A DNA stretch of 64,000 nucleotides from Isoetes taiwanensis (Eukaryota > Streptophyta > Lycopodiopsida > Isoetales > Isoetaceae), in NCBI GenBank assembly GCA_021234155.1, contig JAJEKV010000543.1, positions 1-64,000 on the forward strand. Reading direction: 5' to 3'. Positions 1 to 9,489 of this stretch are shown here, piece after piece. Position 1 is the stretch's first letter. Each line of letters starts with the position of its first letter. Position numbers and translations under genes: made by a program. The notes below the pieces were generated by a model, which worked only from the letters and a program-made list of their open reading frames with translations, ran no database searches and was not told the origin of the DNA.

Positions 1-380
1 GAATGGAAAGTTGAGCGAAAAGTGGAAGCGTAAAAAGGAGAAGGCACATGAAAAGGTAAGCAAAAAGAGAAAGAACGAAAAATGCATAAGAAACGGAAAG
101 AGGAAAGTTAAGTACATGGAAAAGGAAGATAAAAAGGAAGGGAAAAGGATAAGAAAAAGAGAAAAAGAAGCGGGAAGGGGAAAGATGGAAAAAAAGGAGG
201 GGGAAAAGGTGGGGGTTAGAATAGACAAAAGGGAGAGGGAAAAGAAAAGAAAGGAGAAAGTCTTAAAGGAAAGGGAAAAGGGGGAACTAGTGGGGAAATG
301 GGAAGGGGAAAAGGGGAGGGAGAATTTTGGCTTATGGGTTAGAAAAAAAAGGGGAGAATGGAAAAAACAAAGAAATTAAA
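1..380. repeat. purine-rich low-complexity tract (plus strand A/G)
   Basis: The plus strand is almost only A and G, in runs such as gggaaaa and aaaagg. It reads open in several frames as Lys/Glu/Arg-rich peptide, but only because purine codons contain few stops; no domain is visible and I do not call a gene. Similar tracts recur at 1470-1873, 4649-4676 and 41205-41530. Long homopurine DNA can form triplex structures and is also hard to sequence. Confidence 0.85.
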
Positions 381-800
381 GTTTTGGGCCATCCGACTGA
401 GAGTATCAAAATCGAACATTCAAACCAAAACATCAAAGTAACACCCAGGATGTTTGGAAAGTAGCAATGTGTTATGGCTGATAAAAAGGATGATTGGATC
501 TCAACCGCTGGAAATCACTATAAAATGGGAGGGCAAAGAAAGGACGTCTTTACATCCAAGGGAGCCTCCCATGAAGAACTGCCTCATGAAAGGTAATCCA
601 CTCGCAGCGAAAAAATGCATAAGAAAGAGGAAGGGAAATGACTAGAGGAAGGGGAAAAGGAAGGGAGAGAGCTGAGTGGAAAATTGATAAGCGAGGGAAG
701 ATCAATGGCATGAATGTGATTCTATAAATGAAAAAGGGGGAAACCTATATTCAAAGGGTTTATAGCGGGGTAGAAAAAGTATGTAGAATAAAAAGAAAGA
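381..800 (+). repeat. dispersed repeat R1, copy a (purine-altered)
   Basis: This matches 945-1385 in order: blocks like tagcaatgtgttatggctga, gatctcaaccg(c/t)tgg and gatcaatggcatgaatgtga occur in both. Between the shared blocks this copy is purine-rich where the other copy has mixed sequence. No coding function seen. Confidence 0.75.
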
Positions 801-944
801 AATTAAAGGTTCTAATTTATAGATTGATGGATGAGATTACTAGTGGGGTAGATAGCATTTTGATTGGACAAAGCCATTTTGGCCGTACCTCAATTTTTAT
901 GAGGTGAGCGGGGCGGGCGTGTTATCTCCTTAACACCTTTGCCG
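801..944. other. spacer between R1 copies
   Basis: AT-rich sequence without recognised features. Confidence 0.4.
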
Positions 945-1385
945 AGAGTTTTTAGACCATCCGATCACCATCAAAATCGTCCATTCGATAACATCCTAGT
1001 AACACCCTAGGATGTTTTGAAGTAGCAATGTGTTATGGCTGATAACACCATTGATCAAGATTGATCTCAACCGTTGGATCACTATAAACTTGAGGGGCAG
1101 TGTGTTAAGGGGTCTCTACATCCAATCCAGTCCCCCATGTGCACTCGTCTCACTAGAATCATCCACTCGCGCATCATTGCGAACATGTGCACTTGGGAAA
1201 TGACTAGATGATCCACCTAAACATCGTCATTGGAGATTTGGTCATTGATAAGCAAGATCAATGGCATGAATGTGATTCTATAATGAAGTGAACCTGAGAA
1301 ACCTATATTCTAAAGCTATAGCGTAAGTATGTATGTCATGTATCAATCTCTAGATTGGATGGATGAGATTGGTCATTTGATTGGA
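945..1385 (+). repeat. dispersed repeat R1, copy b
   Basis: Second copy of the repeat at 381-800, with ordinary base composition, so it is probably closer to the ancestral form. The identity of the repeat is unknown to me. Confidence 0.75.
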
Positions 1386-1469
1386 CAACTGAGATTTAAT
1401 TTTTTAGACGATATAACTGCTTTCATCCATTGGCTGAGATTCACTCGCTTCAATCCTACGTTCAAAAGA

Positions 1470-1873
1470 TTTTGGAAAGGAAAAAGGGCAAAAAGGGGAA
1501 GGGAGGAAGAGAGAAAAGGGGAAAAAAAGAAAAACTAAAAAGGGAGGGAAAATAGAAAAAGGGCAAACGGGAAAAGGAAAGGAGGGGAAGGCAAAAAAAG
1601 GAAGGAGAAAATAGAAAAAGGGAAAAGTGGAGAGTGGGAAAATGCAAGAGAAAATGAAAACGTGAAAGGAAAAAAGGGAAGAGCAGAGACGGGCAAATCG
1701 GAAAAGTAGAAAAGGAAAGATAAAATTGCAAAACAGATTAGGAAGAGGGAAAAAAAAAAGGGAAAATTAGGAATGGAAGAATAGAAAAGGGAAACGTGAA
1801 AATGGAAAGATAAAAAATGAAAAAAGAAAAAAGAAAAAAAAGAAAAACTATAATGGGATAAAAGGGAAGAAAA
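1470..1873. repeat. purine-rich tract interrupted by copia element
   Basis: A/G-rich plus strand. The copia element at 1874-4648 sits at its right edge, and the tract resumes at 4649 after the element. The duplicated GAAAA target site shows that the purine sequence was there before insertion. Minus-strand frames full of Phe/Ser/Pro are shadows of the composition. Confidence 0.8.
1869..1873. repeat. target-site duplication GAAAA (left)
   Basis: Identical to 4649-4653 immediately after the other LTR; a 5-bp duplication is the usual size for Ty1/copia integration. Confidence 0.7.
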
Positions 1874-2327
1874 TGTCTGTATTCTCAACTGAATCAATTT
1901 AATAAGCTACAACACTAATTCAACACTTTCTAGGGCAAATGAGAATGAATTTTTGGTGCCTAAACTTTTTTGAATTCAATGTTCACAAAAACACTGTAGC
2001 AAAGGGATTGACAACTTTATTGTAGCACCATTCACTGCTGCAAAATCTCCGAGAGCACAAGCGATTACATCCAATTTCACATCCTGAACTATGTAACTTA
2101 AGTTTCGGCCCCTCTACACCTGAATCGACAACTCTTTCTGCTATTTCTCCACCTTTTTATCGTCCACAAATGGATCTCAGTGCAGCCACCTTTCTATATT
2201 GAACTTCGTCTTTCTTCTTTTATGTATCTTTGAATTTCTTTTTTGAGTCTCATTCAGATTCCTATATTAAATTTTAGTAGATAGTAAATATTGAATCCTT
2301 ATCAATATGGCATGATATTAATCTTCA
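1874..2327 (-). repeat. copia element 1, 3' LTR
   Basis: Aligned by eye with 4207-4648: shared blocks include the start tattctcaactgaatcaatt, the middle gtagcaaagggattga and the end tggcatgatatta. It shares the gtagcaaagggattga motif with the LTR of the second copia element, suggesting related families. Confidence 0.85.
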
Positions 2328-3017
2328 ACTTTCCTTTTGAAGACAGTTGACCTTTCTTTCGATCGTGGCTTTAGTGAAAATGTCTGTCGGTCTCAGCATA
2401 CTATTCGTAGCTTTTAAGAATCTTAGGATCCTTTTCGTTGCAAACCAATGTACTTTCCCTGGATTATGACAATATTTGCTAAGTAGATTTACTGAATATG
2501 AAATATCAGGACATGTATTATTGGAAACAAACAAGAGGCATCCAATCAATCCCCTATATGACACTTTTTCCATCTCTTTCATTTCTTCCACTGTTTTTGG
2601 ACAATGATCTGTAGATATCCTACAACAAATGGAGTATTCACACTATTAGCATCTTTCATGATAAATTTTCATATCATGTTCCCAATATTCTTCTCGCGAA
2701 TCAACATCAAAATCCTTTTCTTTTGATCTCTGCACACTTCAATTCCCAGAAATTGTTTTAATTCACCAAGATGTCATTTTGAATCTTTTTTTGCAAATGT
2801 TCTTGCAGTAATTCAAGCATTCTAAATGATTAGATGTTGTCACACAATCACATCTATGTACAGTGCCATGATACAGTACTTGTTTCCATCTCTGAAGATA
2901 TACAAATTTGTCATTATTCAGCTTTACGAAACCTTGTTCCCTTAGATATTTGTCCATGCATAAATACCACTTTCGAGCAGCCTGTCTCAGTTTGTAAACA
3001 ACAAATTTCAGCTCCAT
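2325..3017 (-). pseudogene. copia 1 reverse transcriptase / RNase H remnants
   Basis: Minus-strand frames carry typical copia wording: an RT piece with KLRQAARKWY and QGFVKLNNDKFVY (2763-3017), and a later piece with YRGLIGCLLFVSNNTCPDIS and LLSKYCHNPGKVHWFATKRI (about 2380-2560), which matches the conserved region between RT and RNase H. It belongs to the enclosing LTR element and is broken. Confidence 0.8.
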
Positions 3018-3035
3018 TTCCTCACTGGACGTGAC

Positions 3036-3623
3036 TCAGTAACAACTGCCAGTAGATGAGGTGACTACTGATCTTTCAGCTCCATTATCAACTGTAAATT
3101 CATGAACTAGATTATCTTTGTTGGGTGCATCAGATTGAAAAGCTGAAAACATCAAACAGTTCTTTACCTCCTGACCGTCTTGTGCATTTTTCCCTTCTGC
3201 AACTTCTTGAGTTACATTTATCCTAGCAACTCCTCCTCTTCTTCTAGTATTTCTAGCTCTTTCTCTAGGAACAAAACTACCTCTTTTTGCTCTGCCCCTT
3301 CCACGACTCCTTCCATGGTTTTTGGGGTTGGAACAATTAATAGACATATTCCCAAATCCTCCAGAATTAAAGCAACTAATCTCCTTATTCAACTTTGAAC
3401 AATCTGATTTTAAATGCCCTAGTTCGTGACAATAATAGCATGGCCCTACGCTCCTTCCAGCAAAACCTCCTTGTCTCCCTGCTTTTGTTTGTCTTGCATA
3501 TAGAATTTCATTACTTTCATCATCATCAATGCCTTTTACCTTCCTCTGCTCAAGCTCGACCTTCACAATTCTTTCTGCATCATCTTTATCCTTTGCCATG
3601 TTCCTTATAAATATAGGCAACAT
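3036..3623 (-). pseudogene. copia 1 gag (zinc knuckle) with start of protease
   Basis: A minus-strand frame of about 195 residues. It contains the CCHC zinc knuckle CYYCHELGHLKSDC, a second knuckle-like stretch, an Arg/Gly-rich basic region and, at its end, VDNGAERSVV, which resembles the copia aspartic protease active site. In copia elements gag packages the RNA, and gag and pol are normally one polyprotein. Fossil. Confidence 0.8.
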
Positions 3624-4193
3624 TTGGTATTTGTCAAAAGCTTGGGATATTGCAAGAATCTTACCGTCAGCAGAAAGTCTAAATCAGCAAATATATTATC
3701 CATCTTGAAGAAAAAAATCTGCGACATTTTCATTCTCTTCATATTTAAGCATTTTTAACTCCTAATTTAGAACATTGAGCTGTGAAGATGATTTCCTTTC
3801 ATACTTACTGATCAGATACAACCACATCTGTTGAGGGCTCATTCCTCGCATCCTCAAAAGAATGTTCGATACAACTTTACACGAAATAATACTTTTGGCT
3901 TCCCTTATTTTTGCATCTCATGTGCTACTTGAGCTACTTCCAACTGATTCAACTTATGTTTGAGATGTCTTTTCTATCTTTTCTGCTTATCTTCATCAGC
4001 AATTCTAAGCTTTTCAAGCTCAGCTATAGCCCTCTCGTAGCTCCCTTCCTTCTGGTGGTTTAACAAATTCTCAAAACCCTTCAGTACTTAATACATCTCA
4101 CAATTTTTCTTTTCATACTTGAAAGCCTGGGCCACTAGTGTAAACTTCTACAGCATTAAGCAAGGATGCTTCCAACCTGCTTGCCATAACTTT
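3624..4193 (-). other. copia 1 leader and gag N-terminal region, decayed
   Basis: Lies between the primer-binding site and the recognisable gag frame. Short minus-strand fragments look like the helical gag N-terminus, but I cannot delimit them. Confidence 0.4.
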
Positions 4194-4205
4194 GCTCTGA
4201 TACCA
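4194..4205 (-). promoter_or_regulatory. copia 1 primer-binding site (initiator Met tRNA)
   Basis: Minus strand TGGTATCAGAGC, one base inside the 5' LTR. It is complementary to the 3' end of plant initiator methionine tRNA, the standard primer of plant copia elements. Confidence 0.85.
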
Positions 4206-4206
4206 C

Positions 4207-4648
4207 TGTTTATATTCTCAACTGAATCAATTTAATAAGCTACACCACTAATTCAACAGTTGCAGGGCAAATGAGAATGAATTTTTGGTGCCTAAACCTT
4301 TTTGAATTCAATGTTCACAAAAGCACTGTAGCAAAGGGATTGAACTGCAAAACCTCCGAGAGCACAAGTGATTACATCCAATTCCACATCTTGAGCTATG
4401 CAACTTGGATTTTGGCCCCTCTACACCTGAATTGACACCTATTTCTGCTCCATCTTTTTATCGTTCCCAAATAGATCACGATGCAGCCATGTTTTTATAT
4501 TGAACTTCATCTTTTTTCTTCTCCATCAAAAGTCTGGATGGTATGTATCTTTGAATTTCTTTTTTTGAGTCTCATTCAAGATTCTCTATATTAAACCTTA
4601 GTCGATAGTAGATATTGACTTATCATCATGGCATGATATTAACCTTCA
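4207..4648 (-). repeat. copia element 1, 5' LTR
   Basis: Pair of 1874-2327. On the plus strand it starts tgtttatattctcaac and ends ttaaccttca, directly followed by the GAAAA duplication at 4649-4653. Confidence 0.85.
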
Positions 4649-4676
4649 GAAAAAAAGGAAGGGAAACAGAAAAAGG

Positions 4677-4815
4677 CGGTCGAATGTTCTTCGTTGTATA
4701 ATTTTATAAATGTGAATTAGTTTAACAAATACTCCTTTGTATCATTTACAATTATAAGTTTATGCCCAACAATGCTGGACATATTTTTTAATTTGTTGGG
4801 GGGCTGTCTATATGC
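4677..4815. other. AT-rich spacer
   Basis: No recognised feature between the purine tract and the ACGTCGTT repeat array. Confidence 0.3.
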
Positions 4816-4819
4816 TTAT

Positions 4820-5157
4820 TACAAGGGATAGTCGACCTTCAACGACGTCCGCAGGTTGTTCAACGATGTCGAGTCGTCGAAAAATGACGACAACGTCGTT
4901 TGACGACTTTGACGTCGTTCAATGGCATCACGACGTCGTTCAACGACGTCGCACAGAGTTGACGTGTCCACCATGCCTGCGTGGCATGGTGCTGTTGCCA
5001 AGCTGGCAGGCCTGTGTGTCAAGACATGTCAGCCAGACATCGTTCAACGACGTCGCACAGAGCTGATGTGTCCACCATGCCTGCGTGGCATGGCGCTGTT
5101 GCCAAGCTGGCAGGCCTGCGTGTCAAGACACGTCAACTTGACGTTGTTAAACGACGT
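4820..5157 (+). repeat. ACGTCGTT-rich subterminal-type tandem repeats, left block
   Basis: First come several short cgacgtcgtt motifs. Then there are two tandem copies of a unit of about 110 bp containing gttcaacgacgtcgcacaga, tgtccaccatgcctgcgtgg and ccaagctggcaggcctg. Two more diverged units lie at 5760-5950. Repeats on both sides of a coding remnant are typical of the subterminal regions of DNA transposons. The frames through this block are repeat-derived. Confidence 0.75.
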
Positions 5158-5214
5158 GGCATACGAAAATTTTAAGATAAAAACAGTATCCGATCTATCT
5201 ATTCTCAAGAAAAA

Positions 5215-5560
5215 AGTGGGCAGATCCGATGGCGATAACCCGAAGCAAGTGTCGAATCCTTCGGATGTTGAAGGATTGGCTACTTGTGCAAGAGGTAGGC
5301 CTGCTAGTTCAAGGCGCAGGTCATCAGTCACGAAGTCAGCACCGGTAAAGAGAAAGAGATGCAAGGGAAAGCAGAACTCAGATCATCAAAATCAATGAAA
5401 AAACTTTCCACTGATTAATCCAGCACCAGCAGAGAGCCCCAAAAAACGAGGTTAAAGATTGTTCACGTTGTGTCTGACGTGTCCTCGGATGATGACTCAG
5501 AAGACTCCGCAAGATACATTGGCTATGCATTTCCCAGGCATACCATCATAGCCTGACCAA
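5215..5560 (+). pseudogene. basic C-terminal coding remnant, possibly transposase tail
   Basis: The plus strand reads a basic peptide with GLATCARGRPASSRRRSS and APVKRKRCKGK, stopping at 5398. About 50 bp later another frame gives KIVHVVSDVSSDDDSEDS followed by ARYIGYAFPRHTIIA and a stop near 5556. A basic then acidic tail after a missing domain resembles the C-terminus of MULE/FAR1-like proteins, but no catalytic domain is present and the assignment is a guess. Frame changes separate the two parts. Confidence 0.35.
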
Positions 5561-5759
5561 GATGTTTTTGTAAATCAATGAAAATATCAATAAAAAAGTT
5601 CTTGTAAATCTCAAATTTTATACATCTCACATTCTGTTATACATTTGCTTTGAATATGTTTTAGATTTAATATATTACACTTCTGTTATACAAAAGATAA
5701 AAAATCTCTATTTTTTTTAAACGTTAGCATGACTTATGTTTAAACTGTTATATTCAATG

Positions 5760-5955
5760 GATGACGTGTTGCTGTTGCCAAGCTGGCAGGCCTGCGTGTC
5801 AAGACACGTCAGTAAGACGTCGTTAAATGATGTCCCGCAGAGCTGATGTGTCCACCATGCCTGCGTGACATGGTGATGTCACCAAGCTGGCAGGCCTGCG
5901 TGTCAAGACACGTCAGCTAGAGGTCGTTAAACGATGTCCCACAGACTTGATGATG
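5760..5955 (+). repeat. ACGTCGTT-type tandem repeats, right block
   Basis: Two units containing gccaagctggcaggcctgcg and tcaagacacgtcag, diverged copies of the left block at 4820-5157. Confidence 0.7.
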
Positions 5956-5987
5956 AATACGAAATTATTTTCGTATGCCAAATACGA

Positions 5988-6022
5988 ACCCTAACACTAA
6001 CCCTAACCCTAACCCTAACCCT
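5988..6022 (+). repeat. interstitial telomere-like repeat (CCCTAA)n
   Basis: Around five CCCTAA units, one of them altered. The unit is the six-base TTAGGG type, not the TTTAGGG usual in plants. It lies about 110 bp before the frame at 6134, so it could instead act as a run of telo-box promoter motifs (AAACCCTAA-like), known upstream of plant genes. Confidence 0.75.
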
Positions 6023-6133
6023 ACATCCACGTTATAAGTGGATCCATCAGTAGCTGCTGTTATTCTTATCTTTTGAGTGTTCTTGCCCATCTTGCTATAA
6101 TGGTCCGGCAGTTAAAGACTACCTTCGCGCGAT

Positions 6134-6400
6134 ATGTTTCCTCCTCCTCCAACTCCAAGGGAAGACACCTCCAGCAACCCCCCTGCTTCTCCCGCTGAGA
6201 ACCCTCCCTTCACCATCGTGGCAAAGATGAGTGAAAAGGAGCTTCTTTTTACACTAACATCTGGCGTTCCCTACGGGGAACGACTGGTAGAATGGCTCAT
6301 CGACTCAAACAAAGAGAAAACGACGTTAATGGTGCAGATAATGATGCAAATGGTTGCATCAAACTGTCACGTCCTCAGGATGGACATAACTAATGTATAA
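6134..6400 (+). CDS. short proline-rich frame, unknown
   Basis: An 88-codon frame starting with ATG. The N-terminus is Pro/Ser-rich (MFPPPPTPREDTSSNPPASP), followed by a more ordinary stretch with FTLTSGVPYGERLVEWLIDS. The codon pattern and composition look protein-like. It ends at TAA just before a duplicated 3' segment. It sits inside the ACGTCGTT-repeat region and may be a transposon gene or an exon of one. No family recognised. Confidence 0.35.
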   Translation: MFPPPPTPREDTSSNPPASPAENPPFTIVAKMSEKELLFTLTSGVPYGERLVEWLIDSNKEKTTLMVQIMMQMVASNCHVLRMDITNV

Positions 6401-6513
6401 GCTTTTTTTATGAATGGAAACAATAAGTTTTTTTTATCTATTTGTGTTGTCGTTGTATAAGCTTCTTTTGTGAATGGAAACAATATGTTTTTTTTATCTA
6501 TTTGTGTTGTTTG
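6397..6513 (+). repeat. 57-bp tandem duplication
   Basis: The segment from gtataagctt to tatttgtgttgt, with gaatggaaacaata inside, occurs twice in tandem with few differences. It lies directly after the stop of the frame at 6134-6400. Confidence 0.8.
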
Positions 6514-6544
6514 TATTTTATGTTGTTTTTCTTATGTTAAACAA

Positions 6545-6640
6545 ACGCGATGCGTCGTTAAAGCGGCGTTATGGTCATCTGACGGGGGCATCTGACGCTC
6601 TCGAGCTGACGTGGCATGCCTGGATGTTAAGCCATGTCGG
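6545..6640 (+). repeat. diverged ACGTCGTT-type repeat remnant
   Basis: Contains gcgtcgttaaagcggcgtta and ctgacgtggcatgcctgg, resembling the units at 4820-5157. This suggests that the same element family extends to about 6640. Confidence 0.45.
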
Positions 6641-6742
6641 CCCTGCAAGGTCCTGCTGGCCTCATTTGACTTGGGGAAGGGTGCCAGCTCAGTTGCCCCA
6701 CAACGGGCTGCCCCGACCGTTCTAATGCTAACCCTTTGACCT
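6641..6742 (+). repeat. 100-bp direct repeat D1, copy a
   Basis: From gccctgcaaggtcctg to ctttgacctag. Nearly identical to 7743-7840. Confidence 0.85.
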
Positions 6743-6899
6743 AGACCTTCTCCAAAAATTCCGAAAATTAGGCTGTGTGCTGGACATGAATTAGAAATCC
6801 AACTGGCAAAAAACCAGAATTTATTTTCATACGATGCATTAATTACGAATTTGTGAATGTCTTGCCACTGCAAAAGCGCCCCCCGACTTCTAATTGCCA

Positions 6900-7742
6900 C
6901 ATCGGGAGGAGGACAGACCCAAACTCCATTCCATCAGTTCCCCTTGCTCCGGTTCTCGGTAGCGGGTTCCGCCACGCCCCAAGCCCAATGGACCAAAACT
7001 TCGGCCCCAAAACATAAACCCTTCTAGAACACGGGCAACCCACGGGGGTTTACGTTTGGAGGCCCTCTCCTTGTCGATCTGCTTGGGGACCTTGCGCCGC
7101 GTGTCTTGACGTGGAGGGGGGGTGTTGACGCCAGAGCGGGGACCCTAAAATCCCCCCGAAAGCTGCGTGCCCCAATTTCCTCTCCCCAAGGCCCTGGGGA
7201 CCGACGGGCGACCTCCCCTCTCTGGAACCACGATTTGGCTCTGCCAATGGACTCAGAACGTCGACATTGCCCTGGAGACCAAGTTCCGTGGGTCGAAGAC
7301 CATCCGACCTCCAAGAAGCGCCAAAGTAGCTCATGTCCACCACACTCGCAAATCAATTGGCATAGGATGTGGATGCCACATACTGTCGTGGAGGGCGTGA
7401 GTGTTTCAATCCTTTGCAAAACCGACCTTGTAACTTGCTCCCTAGGGTAATTTCGCCATTACGGATGACTTCGCGAGGTCGATTTTCCATTCCGGAGCCT
7501 CCCCGGTGCCCGAACGACCTCTGGATGCTCCGTGGTTTGACAAGTTCTCTAGATGCTCCGTGGTTTGACAAGTTCTCCGGACCGATCTGGAATCTTTTGG
7601 GCCTTCCGAAGAGGGGCCCCCGAAATGCAGGATCCAACGGTGGGATAGGGGAATCGGGCCCGAGAGGGTGATTTGCCGGGGAAGGGCTGCCTCGGAATTT
7701 TTGGATCCCCGCCGGGGTGGGACTCTCCCCTCTTGTGAGGGA
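6900..7742. other. GC-rich block between D1 copies
   Basis: Clearly richer in G+C than its surroundings, with overlapping frames on both strands but no recognisable protein. It contains an internal duplication of gatgctccgtggtttgacaa near 7523-7575. It could be a transposable element body, captured host sequence or an old gene. I see no rRNA or tRNA in it. Confidence 0.5.
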
Positions 7743-7840
7743 GCCCTGCAAGGTCCTGGCCTCGTTTGACTTGGGGAAGGGTGCCAGCTCAGTTGCCCCG
7801 CAACGGGCTGCCCCGACCGTTCTAATGCTAACCTTTGACC
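7743..7840 (+). repeat. 100-bp direct repeat D1, copy b
   Basis: Second copy of 6641-6742, 1.1 kb downstream in the same orientation, differing by small indels and a few substitutions. Confidence 0.85.
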
Positions 7841-8007
7841 TAGGGGTGAAAGCATGTTGTAGTGGAACAAAAGCGTGCATTTTAGCACCACATTTTTGGG
7901 TGCTAAGTGTGGTGGGAACTACCGAATTTGTAGTGGAGAGGCAGCTATTTTTCAAATATACACATTATTACTTATTCAAAATTTTGTCCTTTTCGAATTA
8001 CACGATC

Positions 8008-8128
8008 ATTTTCCCTCAAAAACTCGACACGCCCCCTTAATCCGGCAAGACCATTTTCGACTGGGAATTTTCATTTTCCCTCAAAAAACTCGATCACGCC
8101 CCTTAATCCGGCAAGACCATTTATGATT
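8008..8128 (+). repeat. 60-bp tandem duplication
   Basis: The segment cattttccctcaaaaa ... ttaatccggcaagaccattt occurs twice in tandem. Confidence 0.75.
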
Positions 8129-8154
8129 TCTCGGCAAGAAGATCGATCACTTAA

Positions 8155-8640
8155 ATGGCTCGATCATACCGACTTGAATGCCACGGGATACACCTACAAG
8201 GAAATGTACTGTGCAAGAAAAGCATTACGCCACACAAGAAGAAATCGAAGTCTGTTTGGGGACCGAAAGTATTAGGAAAATCCACTTACGGTGGGTTGCA
8301 TTCTAGATTCGGATTCTCTCGTTGTTTAAAATATTGTTTTGTTTCATCATGCGAGGTTGAAGAATCGAGCAAGGAGAGGTATAATGAATATATGTCCCTT
8401 TACAGAAAATCACACAAAGGAAGTGTGCACGGGGAGGCATGGCCTCATAGACTATGGTGGCATAATGTATTACCTTCACACAAAAGGAAAAGAAATAAAC
8501 TGGTTGAGTTTCCGGCAACAAGTTAAGAGAAAAAGGGACTCAAGCCCTCCGTCCCAACGTAAGGGGAAGCATGCAAGCATTTTAAATAGTGAGGAAGCAG
8601 AGCAAAATGCCGAGATGATGCTTCCTCTCTTGAAATGACT
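8155..8640 (+). pseudogene. decayed coding remnant, unknown
   Basis: One frame is open from 8155 to 8526. A second overlapping frame ends at 8638 with a convincing basic tail (QQVKRKRDSSPPSQRKGKHA) and a stop. The better-looking part moves from the first frame to the second around 8400-8450, so a frame change is likely. No domain recognised. Confidence 0.35.
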
Positions 8641-8839
8641 AGGCCACAATTCAAGCCTCCTCAAGTCAGAAGAAGAATCCCGGGAAAATCATCGGAAAAA
8701 AAAAATAGGTACTTTTCAACCCTCTTCTTACGAGCCACCATATGATGCAATTTAATATTGGAACCGTTATTTTCCAAAAAGGTCTAGCAAGCTTGAACAA
8801 TAATTTTACACCACTTACTTCTTCATTTGGGTGTGTTGT

Positions 8840-9480
8840 AAGTTATGTGTAGGAAATTTGTTTGCTAGTTTCGAAGTTGTGGTGGATAATTTCAGTTCCA
8901 CGAGTATGTAGCTCAAATGTGTTACGGAAGACGGTCATATGGTGCCAATTATATGTTAATAATGTAGTTTGTAGCATATGTAGTGTCACATATAGTACCA
9001 AATGTGGTACCTTATCGAATAGTGAATTGGCTTCCATATGTTTCTATACTTAGTGTCATATGTGATGTTAGATATGGTGATACTTGTGAATGGTGGATTG
9101 TCCGCCATGTGTGGTGCCAATCGCTGCGCTAAATATTGCACCACGCTATCCGCCACATATGGGGTAGTGGATGCCCTGGGATGTGGTGCCTTACATCGCG
9201 GCATTGTGGTGCCACATGTGGTGTCTAATGTGGCACCACTATGGATCCACATTTTGCACCACATGTGGTGTCTTTGACGCCATTTGTGGTGCAAAGTAAT
9301 GGATTGCCATATGTGGTGCTTTGGGTGCATTGTGGTGCCATATGTGGTGTGGCATGTGGCACCCGGGTGCCACATGCCACACCACATGTGGTGAGTATGA
9401 CGCCATTTGTGGTGCAAAGTTTGTCATGATGGAATTTGTGGTGTGTAAAGTGGTGCTGTTGTGTCATGTGGTACTAACCT
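8840..9480. repeat. degenerate TGTGGTGCC array with palindromes
   Basis: More than a dozen variants of tgtggtgcca occur in both orientations, including the palindrome caccacatgtggtg at 9258-9271 and 9381-9394. Direct and inverted short repeats of this kind resemble subterminal arrays of CACTA-type elements, but I find no CACTA terminus at its edges. A related atgtggtg cluster lies at 18130-18340. The frames through it are low complexity. Confidence 0.65.
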
Positions 9481-9489
9481 TGGATTACT

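Larger units (their letters stand above)
1874..4648 (-). mobile_element. Ty1/copia LTR element 1, fossil
   Basis: Both LTRs are present (1874-2327 and 4207-4648), beginning TG and ending CA, with matching 5-bp flanks GAAAA. Reading on the minus strand, a primer-binding site for initiator-Met tRNA follows the 5' LTR (4194-4205), and a short purine tract precedes the 3' LTR (about 2328-2338). The 1.9-kb interior holds gag and pieces of reverse transcriptase/RNase H. It is much shorter than is usual for copia elements and no integrase is visible. It looks broken in several places. The LTRs differ at many positions (roughly one in ten by eye), so it is older than the copia element at 36-39 kb. 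Confidence 0.9.
5158..5979. mobile_element. segment bounded by 13-bp inverted repeat, possible DNA transposon part
   Basis: GGCATACGAAAAT at 5158-5170 is repeated in inverse at 5967-5979. Diverged copies of the 110-bp unit lie on both sides of the coding remnant. No matching target duplication is obvious, so the inverted repeat may be internal to a larger element. Confidence 0.4.

Noticed and set aside
11-379. 122-codon Lys/Glu-rich frame
   Set aside because: Follows purine composition, with no domain. The same kind of frame appears in every purine tract.
1462-1897. Phe/Ser/Pro-rich minus-strand frames resembling membrane proteins
   Set aside because: Pyrimidine-strand readout of the purine tract, not selected coding sequence.
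4812-5175. Cys/Trp-rich repeated frames
   Set aside because: Readout of the 110-bp tandem units in several frames at once.
5988-6022. True chromosome end
   Set aside because: Only about five units, with unique sequence on both sides.
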